DNA of 64,000 bases, taken from contig NZ_CP030265.1 of assembly GCF_008843145.1 (NCBI RefSeq), forward strand, positions 2,032,001 through 2,096,000. Reading direction: 5' to 3'. This document shows positions 1 to 14,056 of this stretch, in pieces (position 1 is the stretch's first letter; each line of letters opens with the position of its first letter). The stretch is from Skermanella pratensis (lineage in GTDB: Bacteria > Pseudomonadota > Alphaproteobacteria > Azospirillales > Azospirillaceae). Made by a program: the position numbers and the translations under genes. The notes below the pieces were generated by a model. The model was given only the letters and a program-made list of their open reading frames with translations. It had not been told where the DNA came from and made no database searches.

Positions 1-1647
1 CTGCGTGAAGCGTGCAGTGACGAGTTCCTCGCTTTCCGGACGGCGCTGGAGCGGACCCGAGATGCAGTTGGTGTCGGCCAAAGCCTGGCGAACCTGGAAG
101 CGGCTATTGCGGCTACCCTCGTAACCTACGATCCGGATCGTCCCAAGGCGTCCAGGGAATCGACATACGAGCAGACCGCCGCGGATGCCGCGCAACGCAT
201 CGTGATCGACTTGCTGCCCCGCCGCCTGGGCCTTGTGCAGGGGCCTCCCGGAACGGGGAAGACGGAATTCGCCGCCCTGGCCATTCTCGTCTGGGCGCTG
301 ATTCAAGGCGAACGCACACCGGAGGATCTTCCTGCCGTCTTCGTGACAGGCGTTTCCCACCAATCGGTTTCGAACGTTCTTCGCCGCTGCGCGGCGGTTG
401 CCCCGCTTCTGGCCGGAGCTTGGCGGGCGACGACGCGGCGCGCCGGTGCGGCGATCCGAATTGAACGGTGGTCCGTCGATCCGAAACACACATTGCTCGA
501 GGCGCCGCTCGCCGGACCACAACGGCGCCTCTCGATCGTCGATTCTCGGATCGACGTCGTTCAGGGCCGGGCTCAGGCAGAATGTTACGACGACGGGCAA
601 CTGCGTAAGTGGGGGGACATCCTGGAGCAGCTTGCCGTGCGCATCGTCGGATGCGTCACGGCGCAGCTGCCCAACTTGGCCCCAGACGCTCCTATCCTTG
701 CAAAGCCCTTCCGTTACATGGTCTTTGACGAGGCGAGCCAGACGAAGCTCCAAGACGCCCTCCTCGCGCTACCCCTGCTCGACCATGAGCGTGGACAGGC
801 GCTCGTGATCGGCGATCACCGGCAGTTGGGTCCTGTGGAGAAGGGCGTCGGCGAGGCCGACCTTCGCTACCTCGTACGCCGCCACCAGCCCTACGGCAGC
901 TTCTACGACTTCGTTAGCAAGCACGTCCAACCGGTGGCGCTGTCCTACACGTTTCGCCTTCAGGAGGACGCATGGCGGCTGATCGCATCCGTGTACAAGG
1001 ACGATGCGGTGCGGCTTCTCGGGCGTGCACGGGGCGATGCGCCGCATCCCTCCAAAGCATCCGGACTGCTGAGCGACGCTGTGGACTGGGAGGGCGTGTG
1101 CCTGTTGACCTACGATTCGATCCGCTGGCCGGGCGATCAAAAAGTCAACCCGATCGAAGTGGCCATCATTGAGAGGTTGTTCCAGAATGGCTCCAAGGCG
1201 ATCCTGGACCAGACCGCCATTCTCGCCCCGTTCAAGGCGCAAGAGCAGGAACTCATAAAAAACTTTACAAAACAGCGGGTCGGAACGGTCGATTCCATGC
1301 AGGGCTCCGAGCGGCCGACGGTCATTTATTCGGCGACGGGAGCGGCTGCCGCCTTGACGCGCTTTGAGGAGTTCATGATCGACCTGCGGCGTGCCAACGT
1401 TGCGATGTCCCGGTCGAAGAAGCGCCTCATCGTCATCGCGTCCCAGGACCTGCTCAGCTACACGCCATCGGACCCCGAAGCGTTCGAGGTGATGCGGATA
1501 TGGAAGCATCTGCGTCGATACGCGGATAAGCGACTGGACGGTTCGCCATACGACGTCACCGTTACAGATGAGGACGGAAAGATCCGCAGGATCGCAGTGG
1601 AGGCCCTGCAGGTCCGTCATCCGGCGGAGCAGGCAGAGGAAGCGTGA
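1..1647 (+). CDS. SF1 DNA/RNA helicase, AAA_11/AAA_12 (DNA2/UPF1-like), 5'-truncated by window edge
   Basis: The frame is open from base 1, so the gene starts upstream; 548 codons are visible. Helicase motifs appear in order: Walker A GPPGTGKT (about residues 81-88), Walker B VFDEASQT (about 240), motif III GDHRQLGP (about 270), motif V TVDSMQGSE (about 430) and motif VI NVAMSRSKKRLIVI (about 465). These define an ATP-dependent SF1 helicase of the UPF1/DNA2 type, cytoplasmic, acting on nucleic acid. The gene sits next to a DNA methyltransferase/ATPase operon, so it may belong to the same defence island, but a 450-bp gap separates them and co-transcription is not shown. An internal ATG-like start at 202 exists but would delete residues just before the Walker A and is unlikely to be real. 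Confidence 0.88.
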   Translation: MREACSDEFLAFRTALERTRDAVGVGQSLANLEAAIAATLVTYDPDRPKASRESTYEQTAADAAQRIVIDLLPRRLGLVQGPPGTGKTEFAALAILVWALIQGERTPEDLPAVFVTGVSHQSVSNVLRRCAAVAPLLAGAWRATTRRAGAAIRIERWSVDPKHTLLEAPLAGPQRRLSIVDSRIDVVQGRAQAECYDDGQLRKWGDILEQLAVRIVGCVTAQLPNLAPDAPILAKPFRYMVFDEASQTKLQDALLALPLLDHERGQALVIGDHRQLGPVEKGVGEADLRYLVRRHQPYGSFYDFVSKHVQPVALSYTFRLQEDAWRLIASVYKDDAVRLLGRARGDAPHPSKASGLLSDAVDWEGVCLLTYDSIRWPGDQKVNPIEVAIIERLFQNGSKAILDQTAILAPFKAQEQELIKNFTKQRVGTVDSMQGSERPTVIYSATGAAAALTRFEEFMIDLRRANVAMSRSKKRLIVIASQDLLSYTPSDPEAFEVMRIWKHLRRYADKRLDGSPYDVTVTDEDGKIRRIAVEALQVRHPAEQAEEA

Positions 1648-1693
1648 GTGGCTTTGGCCACGACACCTAGCTGGTGCAACACTGGACGCGTAA

Positions 1694-1721
1694 CCCCCGG
1701 CCGTCTTCGAAGTGCCGGGGG
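1694..1721. terminator. GC-rich hairpin after the helicase gene; otherwise featureless 1648-2099 gap
   Basis: Perfect 8-bp stem CCCCCGGC/GCCGGGGG with a 12-nt loop, 47 bp after the helicase stop. There is no clear T-tract, so terminator function is only suggested. In the rest of the 450-bp gap I see no convincing gene; the stretch just before 2100 is relatively AT-rich and should hold the promoter of the downstream operon. Confidence 0.35.
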
Positions 1722-2099
1722 CGGACTGGTCTCTCTGCCCGATCCACGCAGGACTATGTAGGCCCGTCGAAAGCCTCCTGGGCCGAAGGACCCTAGGCGA
1801 CACGGCGGCAGTTTGTGTGCATGCGCGACTTGGGGGCCTTGCTTCCAAGACGAGTTCACAATGTACTGAACACCACTGCATGCATCATGAGCACATGTCC
1901 AGGGCAAGTATGTGAATCCATCTAAAATGTTATGATTAGTTCTGCGCGATGCCTCCGCGGCCAGAGGTGAGCCAATCATCGATCATGCTTATCGGCATCA
2001 CACAGGCACCTTGCGGCGGCCAGTTCCAATCGTTGCATTACCCTAAGAGTTGCATTTGGTATGAGGATCGGCGATCAACGCGTCCGGGGGTGCTTTTAT

Positions 2100-5606
<3,507 letters not shown>

Positions 5607-5672
5607 GGCTTGCGAATAGCCCGCTTAGCTGGGACAAGAAGGCGGCTTGGATAGTCGTTCGGATAGGCGAGA

Positions 5673-6092
5673 ATGAAGGCGCTGATAGTGGATGAACCCT
5701 GGATCGGCTTGATCCTGCGGGGTGACAAGACCTGGGAGATGCGGAAGACGGGCTGTTCGCACCGTGGCGAGATCGCCCTGATCCGCAAGGGAAGCGGACA
5801 TGTCGTCGGCATCGCCCGCGTCACCGATTCGCGCCCGCATCTGGCGACCATCGAAGCTTATGCCGAAGCCGAGCCGTTCCACCGCATCCCGGTCGAGCGC
5901 CAGCAAAAGGCGTTCGCGGACGGCTGGCGCGTGCCCTGGGTCCTGGCCGACGCAAGGCCGCTGCCGCAACCCGTCGCATACCGGCATCCGTCGGGCGCGG
6001 TGATCTGGGTCAACCTGCTGCCGGATGTCGTCGCCCGCATCAGGTCGCAGGTCGCGGGCGCGCCGCCCGATGGGCTCGATGGGGAAACGTAA
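5673..6092 (+). CDS. ASCH-domain protein
   Basis: A 139-aa protein with ASCH features: LIVDEPWIGLILRGDKTWEMRKT near the N-terminus (the conserved K-x-x-E-x-R type signature) and VVGIARVTD. ASCH domains are PUA-like RNA- or modified-nucleobase-binding folds. It lies 66 bp after the SNF2 gene and 3 bp before the next gene, so it is in the same operon. In this context it could read nucleic-acid modification or act as an RNA-binding regulator; that role is inferred. The neighbouring gene organisation makes it a likely accessory part of the methyltransferase/helicase system. Confidence 0.85.
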   Translation: MKALIVDEPWIGLILRGDKTWEMRKTGCSHRGEIALIRKGSGHVVGIARVTDSRPHLATIEAYAEAEPFHRIPVERQQKAFADGWRVPWVLADARPLPQPVAYRHPSGAVIWVNLLPDVVARIRSQVAGAPPDGLDGET

Positions 6093-6095
6093 CCG

Positions 6096-6443
6096 ATGGC
6101 TCCGAAACCGGAAATGCGCTTGGCCGGGCCGGTTGGCAGAGTCCTTTTGACCGGCGGAAATCTCCGCAACAACCATATCTATCTCACGTCGATGCTCGAT
6201 CTCATCCCAGCCGACTCGATCGGGGGGTCCAACAAGAGTACGGCGGCCCATCGAACGCTTCGGGTCAGTTTTGAACCCGGCACGACAGTCGATACTGACG
6301 TGGACGGGAGCAAGAACATCCTGCGCGCCCGTGGAGCCGTCCGCGACTTCTTTGCTCGCTCCGGCGCACGGGAAGGCGATACGGTGCTGATCGAACGTAC
6401 CGGACCTTATGCCCTCACCATCTCGCTCGACCGCCCTGTCTAA
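6096..6443 (+). CDS. Small conserved protein, possible B3/EcoRII-N-like DNA-binding domain
   Basis: A 115-aa protein translated almost end-to-end with the ASCH gene and followed 16 bp later by the methyltransferase start. The pattern NNHIYLTSML, DLIPADSIGG, TDVDGSKNILRARGAVRDFF, GDTVLIE resembles the DNA-recognition pseudobarrel attached to some restriction enzymes (EcoRII-N, BfiI C-terminal type). This resemblance is from memory of motif spacing, not a search. If correct, it would give the system a sequence-specific DNA reader. No catalytic motif, signal peptide or membrane segment is visible. Confidence 0.6.
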   Translation: MAPKPEMRLAGPVGRVLLTGGNLRNNHIYLTSMLDLIPADSIGGSNKSTAAHRTLRVSFEPGTTVDTDVDGSKNILRARGAVRDFFARSGAREGDTVLIERTGPYALTISLDRPV

Positions 6444-6459
6444 AGAATCCAGGAACCCA

Positions 6460-9443
6460 ATGCCCGCGCCTCGCAAGAAACTGATCGAAGTATCCATCCC
6501 GCTCGAGGCCATCAACGCCGCCTCCGCCCGTGAGAAGTCGATCCGGCATGGGCATCCCTCCACCCTGCATCTGTGGTGGGCGCGGCGTCCTCTGGCGGCG
6601 TGTCGGGCCGTGCTGTTTTCGCAGTTGGTGGACGATCCCTCATCCTGGCCCGACCGCTTCCCAACCGAGGAGGAGCAGGAAGCCGAACGCAAGCGGCTGC
6701 ACGACGTCATCCGGCGCCTTGTACCCTGGGAGGCGTCCAACGACGAGACGATCCTGAACGAGGCCCGCTGGGAGATCGCCCGCTCGGTAGCCTGGGGCCT
6801 GGGCGAGGAACCTCCGGCGAAGGACGATGCCGCCGCGATCCTGGAATTTCTTCAGACCAAGGCGCCGCCGGTCTACGACCCATTCTCCGGCGGCGGTTCG
6901 ATCCCGCTGGAGGCGCAACGGCTGGGCCTGCGCGCCTATGGGTCCGACCTGAACCCCGTGGCGGTGCTGATCGGCAAGGCGCTGGTGGAGATCCCGCCGA
7001 AATTCGCCGGAATGCCGCCGGTGAACCCCAAGTCGCAGGAGGAATTAAAACGCGGCGGGGTCTGGAACGGCAAGGGCGCGCAAGGCTTGGCCGAGGACGT
7101 GCGCTATTACGGCCAGTGGATGCGGGACGAGGCCGAGAGGCGCATCGGCCATCTCTATCCAAAGGCGAAGCTGGCGGACGGGTCGGAGGCTACCGTCATC
7201 ACGTGGCTCTGGGCACGCACCGTTCGATCGCCCGATCCGTCGGCCCACGGTGCCATGGTGCCGCTGGTATCGTCGTTCATGCTCTCCAATAAGGTGGGGA
7301 AGAAGACCTGGGTAGAGCCTGTGATCGATCCGTCTGCACCGGATGGATATCGGTTTGAGGTGAAGACAGGGTCGTTATCAAAAGCCGATGAAGAGCGACT
7401 GAAGCTCGGCACTAAATCTGGTAAAGGGCAAGCTTTTTTCTGCATATTGACAGCATCAATTATTGATAGGGACTATATCCAGGCTGAGGGCAAGGCAGGC
7501 AGATTAAATCAGAGGCTTATGGCGATTGTCGCGGACGGCGGGCGCAGACGCATTTACCTTCCCCCAAATGGACCGCACCAGACAATTGCCGACTCCACCT
7601 CGGAAGTTCCAAGTGTCGGCGAGGCGCGGGCAACATTCCTGTCTCCGCCAACACCGACCCGAGCAATGATCACTGGTGGCGTTTGTTCAGCCTATGGCTT
7701 ACGAACTTATGGCCATTTATTCATTGCCCGCCAAATTATTGCCCTAACAACGTTTTCTGATTTGGTATCTGAAGCGCGGCAAAAGGTGCTCGCTGATGCC
7801 TATATAGAGGGCTTAATAGAAAACGGACTCGCACTTCATCATGGTGGTTCTGGCGCTTCTGCGTATGCAGATGCAGTGGTTACCTATATTGGGTTTGCAA
7901 TCAGTCGCAGCGCGGACCGGGATCTTCAATTTGTTCTTGGGATAGCAGTCCAAAGATGGAGGCACTGCGCAATACGTTTGCACGGCAAGCCATTCCAATG
8001 ACTTGGGATTTTGCTGAAGGTAACCCTTTTTCATCATCAAGCGGGAATTTTCTTTTTAATGTAAATTGGGTCTCAGACGCGCTTGGGCGAACTCCTGCGC
8101 TTGCGGCTGGAGGTATAGGGAATATTGATGCAGCGAAGAATTCATTTCCCGTTAGACCAGTAGTTATTTCGACCGACCCCCCGTACTACGATAATATAGG
8201 CTATGCAGACTTATCTGATTTTTTCTACGTGTGGCTTAAGCGTTCTCTTTCCACCGTATGGCCAGATCTTTTTCGTCGTGTCATCACACCCAAGGCTGAA
8301 GAGCTAGTTGCAACACCCTATCGCTTTGTCGATCCCGAAATTCCAGATTGGGTAAAAGCGTCCCCTGAGCTGGCCGCTCGTTGGCTTCGTATGGGCAGCA
8401 AAGAGCGAGCGGAAACCTTCTTTATGAGAGGCATGGGTGAAGCGCTGACAGCAATGCGCAAAGCCGCCACGAATGGAGATCCGCTAACGATTTACTATGC
8501 CTTCAAGCAGTCCGAAGTTGGCGTGGACGGGATCACTTCGGCCGGCTGGGCATCGTTCCTACAGGCGGTTGTCGATGCCGATCTCTCCGTAGACGGAACT
8601 TGGCCGGTACGAACCGAACTGGCGAATCGAATGATCGGCAGAGATGCTAACGCACTGGCCTCCTCTATCGTTCTCGTCTGCCGCAAACGCGCACCCGACG
8701 CCTCCATCGCCACTCGTGCCGACTTCATCCGCGCCCTAAAGCGCCAGTTACCCGCCGCCATTGATGACATCCGCAAAGCAGGCGTTGGCCCTGTGGACAT
8801 GCAGCAATCTGTGATCGGTCCCGGCATGGGGTTTTTCTCCCGTTATGCCAAGGTGCTGGAGGACGACGATAGCGCCATGACTGTGAAGACTGCTCTCGCC
8901 CTGATCAACCGTGTCTGGGAAGAGATCGAGAACGAGCTGGATACCGCCTTCGACCCGGAAACCCAGGTGGCGCTGGCGTGGTTCGCCAGCTACGGGTTCG
9001 ACGCGCGGGCATCGGGCGATCTGATCACGCTGGCGAACGCCAAGAACATCCCCTCCGACGCCCTGTTCGACAGTGGCGTCTTCACCGACTTGCGGGGCAA
9101 GGCGGCGCTCACCCAGCGAAAGGACCTGTCCGAGGACTGGAACCCGGCGACCGACAAGTGGCTGACGGTCTGGGAATGCGTCCAGCACACCGCGCGCGTC
9201 CTGAACGCGGAGGACGGCGGCGGAGAGGCCGCCGCCCGTTTGGTGGCGCAGATGGGACCGAAGGCGGCGGAGGCCCGTGCCCTGGCGTATCGCCTGTTCG
9301 AGATCGCCACCCAGAAGGGCTGGGCCAGCGAGGCGCTGGTGTATAACGAACTGGCGCAGGAATGGCCGAGGCTGGAAGACCTGATGCAAGGACTGGAAAA
9401 GACGCCCGTTTTCGTCGGCAAGCCCCAGGGCTCGCTGTTCTGA
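6460..9443 (+). pseudogene. DUF1156 (COG1743) DNA methyltransferase, frameshifted
   Basis: Two overlapping frames make one DUF1156-type N6-adenine/N4-cytosine methyltransferase. Frame 1 (6460-7925) holds the DUF1156 start (LIEVSIPLEAIN, HLWWARRPLAACR) and SAM motif DPFSGGGSIPLEA. Frame 2 (about 7926-9443) holds NTFARQAIPMTWDFAE and catalytic DPPYYDNIGYADLSDFFYVW. Joining needs one extra base near 7922-7926 (frame 2 upstream of its ATG reads SICSWDSSPK, the expected family sequence). The usual Zn-ribbon cysteines after WLWARTVR appear replaced (SPDPSAHGA). Sequence from about 7270 to 8600 is clearly more AT-rich than both ends of the gene. It is followed 22 bp later by the DUF499 gene. As read here the enzyme cannot be made in one piece; a sequencing error remains possible. 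Confidence 0.85.
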
Positions 9444-9465
9444 CCGGACGGAGAGGAAAGAAGAA

Positions 9466-12400
9466 ATGACTGCCGTGATGGTCGAAAAGGAAACGCTGCG
9501 CCGCGTTCAGGACGGTCTTTTCCATCTCGCCAAGGGGGTGAAGCCCTTTGTCGAAGCCCGCATGCGCGCGGTGCATGGCGACCGCTGGCTGCATTACGCC
9601 AGCCGCGCCAACGGATCGCCGCCCAATGCGCCGCTCGACGCCTATGGCCTCATCAAGACGATGCTGGACAGTTGGCGCGAGGCGTTCGACGAATCCTTCG
9701 CCCGTAACGAAAAGCAGAAGGTGCGGAACTTCGCCTCCACCGCGCTGGAGGCCCGCAATGCGACGGCGCATCTGGCGGTCCCGCTCCAGGACGACGAGGC
9801 CTTGCGTTACCTGGACGCCATGCATCAACTGCTGAGGGCGGCGAAGGCTCCGGCCAGCGAACTAGCGGAGCTGAAGCGCCTGTACGACGAACAGCGCCGC
9901 TCCGGCTTCGCGTCGCCGGCGCCAGCACCACAGCCGGCTCCGGCGGGAATGGCGGCGCCCAAGCTGGACTTTTCCGCGGCAGAGGCTCCATCCTCGGCCT
10001 TGAAGCCCTGGATTCAGGTGGCTCTGCCCCATCCCGACGTGCTGGAAAACCGCTTCAAGGAGGCGGAGTTCGCGGCCGACCTGTTCGCCGTCGATGCCGG
10101 CTTGGCGACCGACGATTACGCCGACGCGGCAAGCTTCTTCCGCATCACCTTCCTGACCGAAGGCCTGCGCCGGGTGCTGACCTCGACCCTTCAGCGGCTT
10201 GCCGGCAGCGGCGGCGATCCGGTGATCGGCCTTCAGACCGCGTTCGGCGGCGGCAAGACGCACACGATGCTGGCGGTGCTCCACCTTGCCCGGTCAGCCG
10301 ATCTTTCCGTGCTGGCGGGCGTCGGCCCGCTGGCGGAAAAAGCCGGCGTGACGGCCTGGAAGAAGGCGAAGACCGCCGTCTTCGTCGGGTCGTCCAAGGG
10401 AACGGACGTGTCGCTGATCCTCAAGGACGGACCGAAGGTCCATACGCTATGGGGCTACATCGCGTGGCAACTGGCGGGCGAGGAGGGATTGAAGCTCGTC
10501 GCCGAGTCGGAAGCCGCGCGCACGAACCCCGGTTCCGAACTGATGGTGGAGGTGCTGAGGCTGGCCGGTCCCTGCGTCATCCTGCTAGACGAGCTGGTGG
10601 CCTATGTGCGGCAGCTTCCCGACGACCGGTTCGAAGCGTTCCTGTCCTTCATCCAGTCGCTGACCGAGGCCGTCAAGATGGTGCCCGGCGCTCAGATCGT
10701 CGGGTCGCTGCCGGAAAGCGCTCCGGAAGCGGGGGCCGACAAGGGCAAGATGGCGCTGCTCCGGCTGGAGAAAGTCTTCGGCCGCCTCCAGTCCGCCTGG
10801 CTGCCGGCCGCCGGCGACGAGACCTATGAGATCATCCGCCGCCGGCTGTTCCAGGCGCTGGACAGCGACGGCGAGCGCGACCGGGACGAGACGGTGAAGG
10901 CCTTCCACGAGCTTTACCGCAAGAACGCGGCCGAGTTCCCGCCGGAAGCCAGGGAATCCCGCTATCTCGAACTGCTCCGCATCTCCTACCCGATTCATCC
11001 GGAACTGTTCGACCGCCTGTCCAGGGACTGGGCCAGCCTTGAGAAGTTCCAGCGCACCCGAGGCGTGCTCCGGTTCATGGCGAACGTCATCGACGTGCTA
11101 TGGCAGCAGCAGGTCCGCGATCCGCTGATCATGCCGGCGCGCATCCCCATCGCGCATGAGCGCGTGCGGGTGAACGCGCTCTACTCCCTGGACGCCGCCT
11201 TCGGACCCGTGGTCGACAAGGAGGTGGACGGCGAGAGTTCGCTGCCGTCCCGGCTGGAAGCCAATCCGTCGCGGCGCATCTCGCAGTCCCGTGCGGCGAC
11301 GCGAGCGGCGCGGGCGGTCTTCCTGTGCTCGGCTCCGCTGGTCGGCCAGCCCAATGCCGGGGTGACCGCGCAGGGCCTGCGTCTGGCCTGCGCCGAACCG
11401 GGCGACCAGCTCGCCATCTTCGGCGAGGCGCTGCGCGAGGTGAAGGACCGCGCCACCTATCTGTACGAGGAAGCCGGGCGCTACTGGTTCTCGACCCAGC
11501 CGACCCTGAACCGCCTTGCCGACGACAAGGCGAAGTCCTGGCCGGCCCATCAGGTCGATGAGCAGATTTCGGAAGTCCTGCGCGGCGATACGAAGCAGAA
11601 AGGTTCCTTCCACGGGATTTTCGCGGTACCGGACGACCCCGTCACGATCGACGAGGCGAAGGCCCTGTCGCTGGTCATCCTTGGACCGGCGACGCCGCAT
11701 GCCGGCAAGGGCGTGGGTAAGTCGGCGGCCACCGACACGGTGACCGACACGCTGATGCGCTGCCGCTCGGGGCAGCGCCGCTTCCGCAACACGCTGCTGT
11801 TCGTGGCCGCCGACGTGGCTCTGCTCGATACCGCGCGCGAGGCCATGCGGCGGGCGCTGGCCTGGGAATCGATCGTCAAGGACGAACGCCTTCAGCAGCA
11901 ACTGACCCAGGCCCAGATCACCGACGCCAGGAACAAGGCCCGGTCGGGCCGTGACGGCGCGGTCAACGCCGTCCGGCAGGCCTGGAACCACATCCTCTAC
12001 CCGGTCAAGTCGGAGGCGCCGGGGACTCCGTTCGACCTGGAACACCTGTCGATCACCGCCAAGGACCGCGCCGCCGTCCCGGCTGCCGTCTACGAAAAGG
12101 CCAAGGGCGACAGCGTCGCCAAGGAGCAGCTTGGGCGGAGGCGCTGGTGTACCACCTCAAGCCGCTCTGGCCGGAGGACCGGCCGCACTTGGCGGTCGGC
12201 GAGGTCGCGGACTGGTTCACCACCTATGTCTACCTGCCGAAGCTGAGGGACCGCGTCGTCTTCGACAAGGCCGTCAGTGACGCCGTAACCAAGCTGGACG
12301 CGGCCTTCGGCTTCGCCGACGGCTATGACGAGGCGACCGGCGAATACCAGGGCCTGATATACGCGAAGGCGCCGCCGGTCTTCATGCCTCCGACTGCGGT

Positions 12401-12806
12401 CCTCGTCCGGGCGGAAGTCGCCCGTGACCATCTCCAGCGCCGTCAGAAGCCGATGCCCGCCACCGTCGGCGGCGTGTCCACGGTCGGCGGAACGGTGACG
12501 GGAGACGATGACACCCGCCACCCGGAGGCTCCTCCCGCATCCGGCGACCCTGTCGCCGCCCCCCGGCAGCCCCGCCGCTTCTACGGGTCCGTCGAGATCG
12601 AATTGGTGCGTCCGATCAGGGTGTTCGAAGATATCGTAAACGCGGTCGCACTCCAACTCCAGCGGACACCCGGCGCCAAGGTCAAACTGACCCTGGAAGT
12701 CGAGGCCGAAGCGCCCGAAGGGTTCGCGGAGGCGGACGTCGGCATCGTCCGCGACAACGCCCGCCAGCTCAAGTTCAAGGCTGAATCGACGGGGTTCGAG
12801 GAGTAG
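9466..12806 (+). pseudogene. HEPN(Swt1-like)-DUF499 ATPase (COG1483), frameshifted near the C-terminus
   Basis: The first 130 residues resemble the Swt1-type HEPN domain (SWREAFDESF, STALEARNATAHL). A proline-rich linker and the DUF499 AAA+ ATPase follow: Walker A FGGGKTHT (about residue 258) and Walker B VILLDELVAYV (about 370). At 12133-12135 (GGG) the frame breaks; adding one base gives a smooth EQLGAEALVYHLKPLWPEDRPHL and continues in frame to 12806. The start ATG has a good ribosome site (GAGAGGAAAG). The product normally partners DUF1156 methyltransferases and SNF2 helicases, presumably powering DNA or protein remodelling during defence. Only the last 220 residues are lost in the zero frame, so partial function cannot be excluded. 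Confidence 0.85.
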
Positions 12807-14056
12807 AAGCCTCAAGCCCCCCTTCGACTCCGACGGAGGTCCGCAGCCCGCTGTAGATCTCGTCGCGCAGGGTTGAGCAGCGGCGCTTGAGGGCGCCGAT
12901 CTCGCTCTGCGCGCGGGACCGCGCGTCGCCGCCGGCGGTAATGCGCTCCGCCTCACGGTCCAGTTCTTCCTGGGCTTCCTGGAGCGGCCCGCGCGAAACC
13001 TTGAGGACGACTGCCTCCAGGGTATCGGCTTCCACCTTCGCCTGATCAGCAAAGGCGTTGCGCAGCGTCAGGCGAAGATTTGCCAAGTAGCGCGCCTTCT
13101 CCTCTTTGGCCTTTTCTTCTCGATACTGGAAGAACAAGTCAAGTCCAGCGGCTAGAAACGGTATAGCCTTTCCAAGCTTCCCAGCCACTTTTGCGGCACC
13201 TTGCCCCATCTTTACCGCTTCCCATGGCCGGAACTTCTTTCCGAGCGTCTTCCCGACTTCATAGATTATGTTGCGTAGTTCCGCAGCATTGTCAGCGGCA
13301 AACTGAAGACCCTCCTGAAGTGGTTTGCCCGTGGCCTTGAAGAAACGGAGAACATACTCCGTGCCTTGGTTTGGACCGGAGTTCTTATGGTCGATCCCTA
13401 ACCGCTCGGCATGCTCCGCTTCGATTCTGGCGACATCCTGCGCCAAAGGGGTTTGCCCGAGATCCTCCAACTCGGAATTCGCCAGGGCAATGGCGTCCCG
13501 CAGGTCCGCTTCGAGATCGTCATAGACCTGATTGATCGGTGCGATGACCTGGCTCATGGCGGTCGTGAACAGGCTGTCCAAATCTTCGCCTGTCGTTGTG
13601 TCCGAGATTTGCTCCACTGCCTCGTCCGTCTGGGACATCACCGTCGAATAAGCCTGCTGCTTCCAGGTTTTCCGGACATCGACAAGCTTGCGCTGCAAAC
13701 GCTCCAGCACTGCCGATTTCCGTCGAAGCAACTCAAGCCGCTTCCGGTCATCATCCGAAGCCGCGAGCCGGGCCTGCAAACTATCGAGAAGGTCGGATAC
13801 GATGGTCAAAGGCGTCGTCAGACGCCCAGCGATGCCGGCATCGGCGACAAAACCGTCCAACCCATCCACCAGTTCACGCATGCGACTCTGCTGAATGAAC
13901 CGCTGCCGATTTTCCCCTGCTCCGGAGGCACGCAGATACTTCGACGCGGCGCATGGATAGATGGGAATGCCTTGGTGAGGCCCCAGAACTTTGTATACCT
14001 CGCCAAGGATTGTGGCTTCGGAATTGTTTTCCCGATCAATCTTATTCACTACCAGA
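12775..14056 (-). pseudogene. Dynamin-like (LeoA-type) GTPase, N-terminal half removed by IS insertion
   Basis: Reading away from the IS end, the first codons give L-V-V-N-K-I-D-R-E, the G4 motif NKxD of a GTPase preceded by its hydrophobic strand. About 25 residues later PCAASKY fits the G5 (SAK) motif. The remaining 400 residues are helical: a glycine-rich hydrophobic stretch (AAKVAGKLGKAIPFLAAGLDLFF) that could be a membrane-binding paddle, then a long charged coiled-coil-like tail. This matches the stalk part of bacterial dynamin-like proteins. G1-G3, including the P-loop, are absent: the IS begins exactly before the G4 strand. The stop overlaps the 3' end of the convergent DUF499 gene by about 32 bp. 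The LeoA-type assignment is inferred from layout. Confidence 0.65.

Noticed and set aside
7922-7926. Programmed frameshift in the methyltransferase
   Set aside because: No slippery heptamer or homopolymer at the join, unlike the A7 site of the IS630 transposase.
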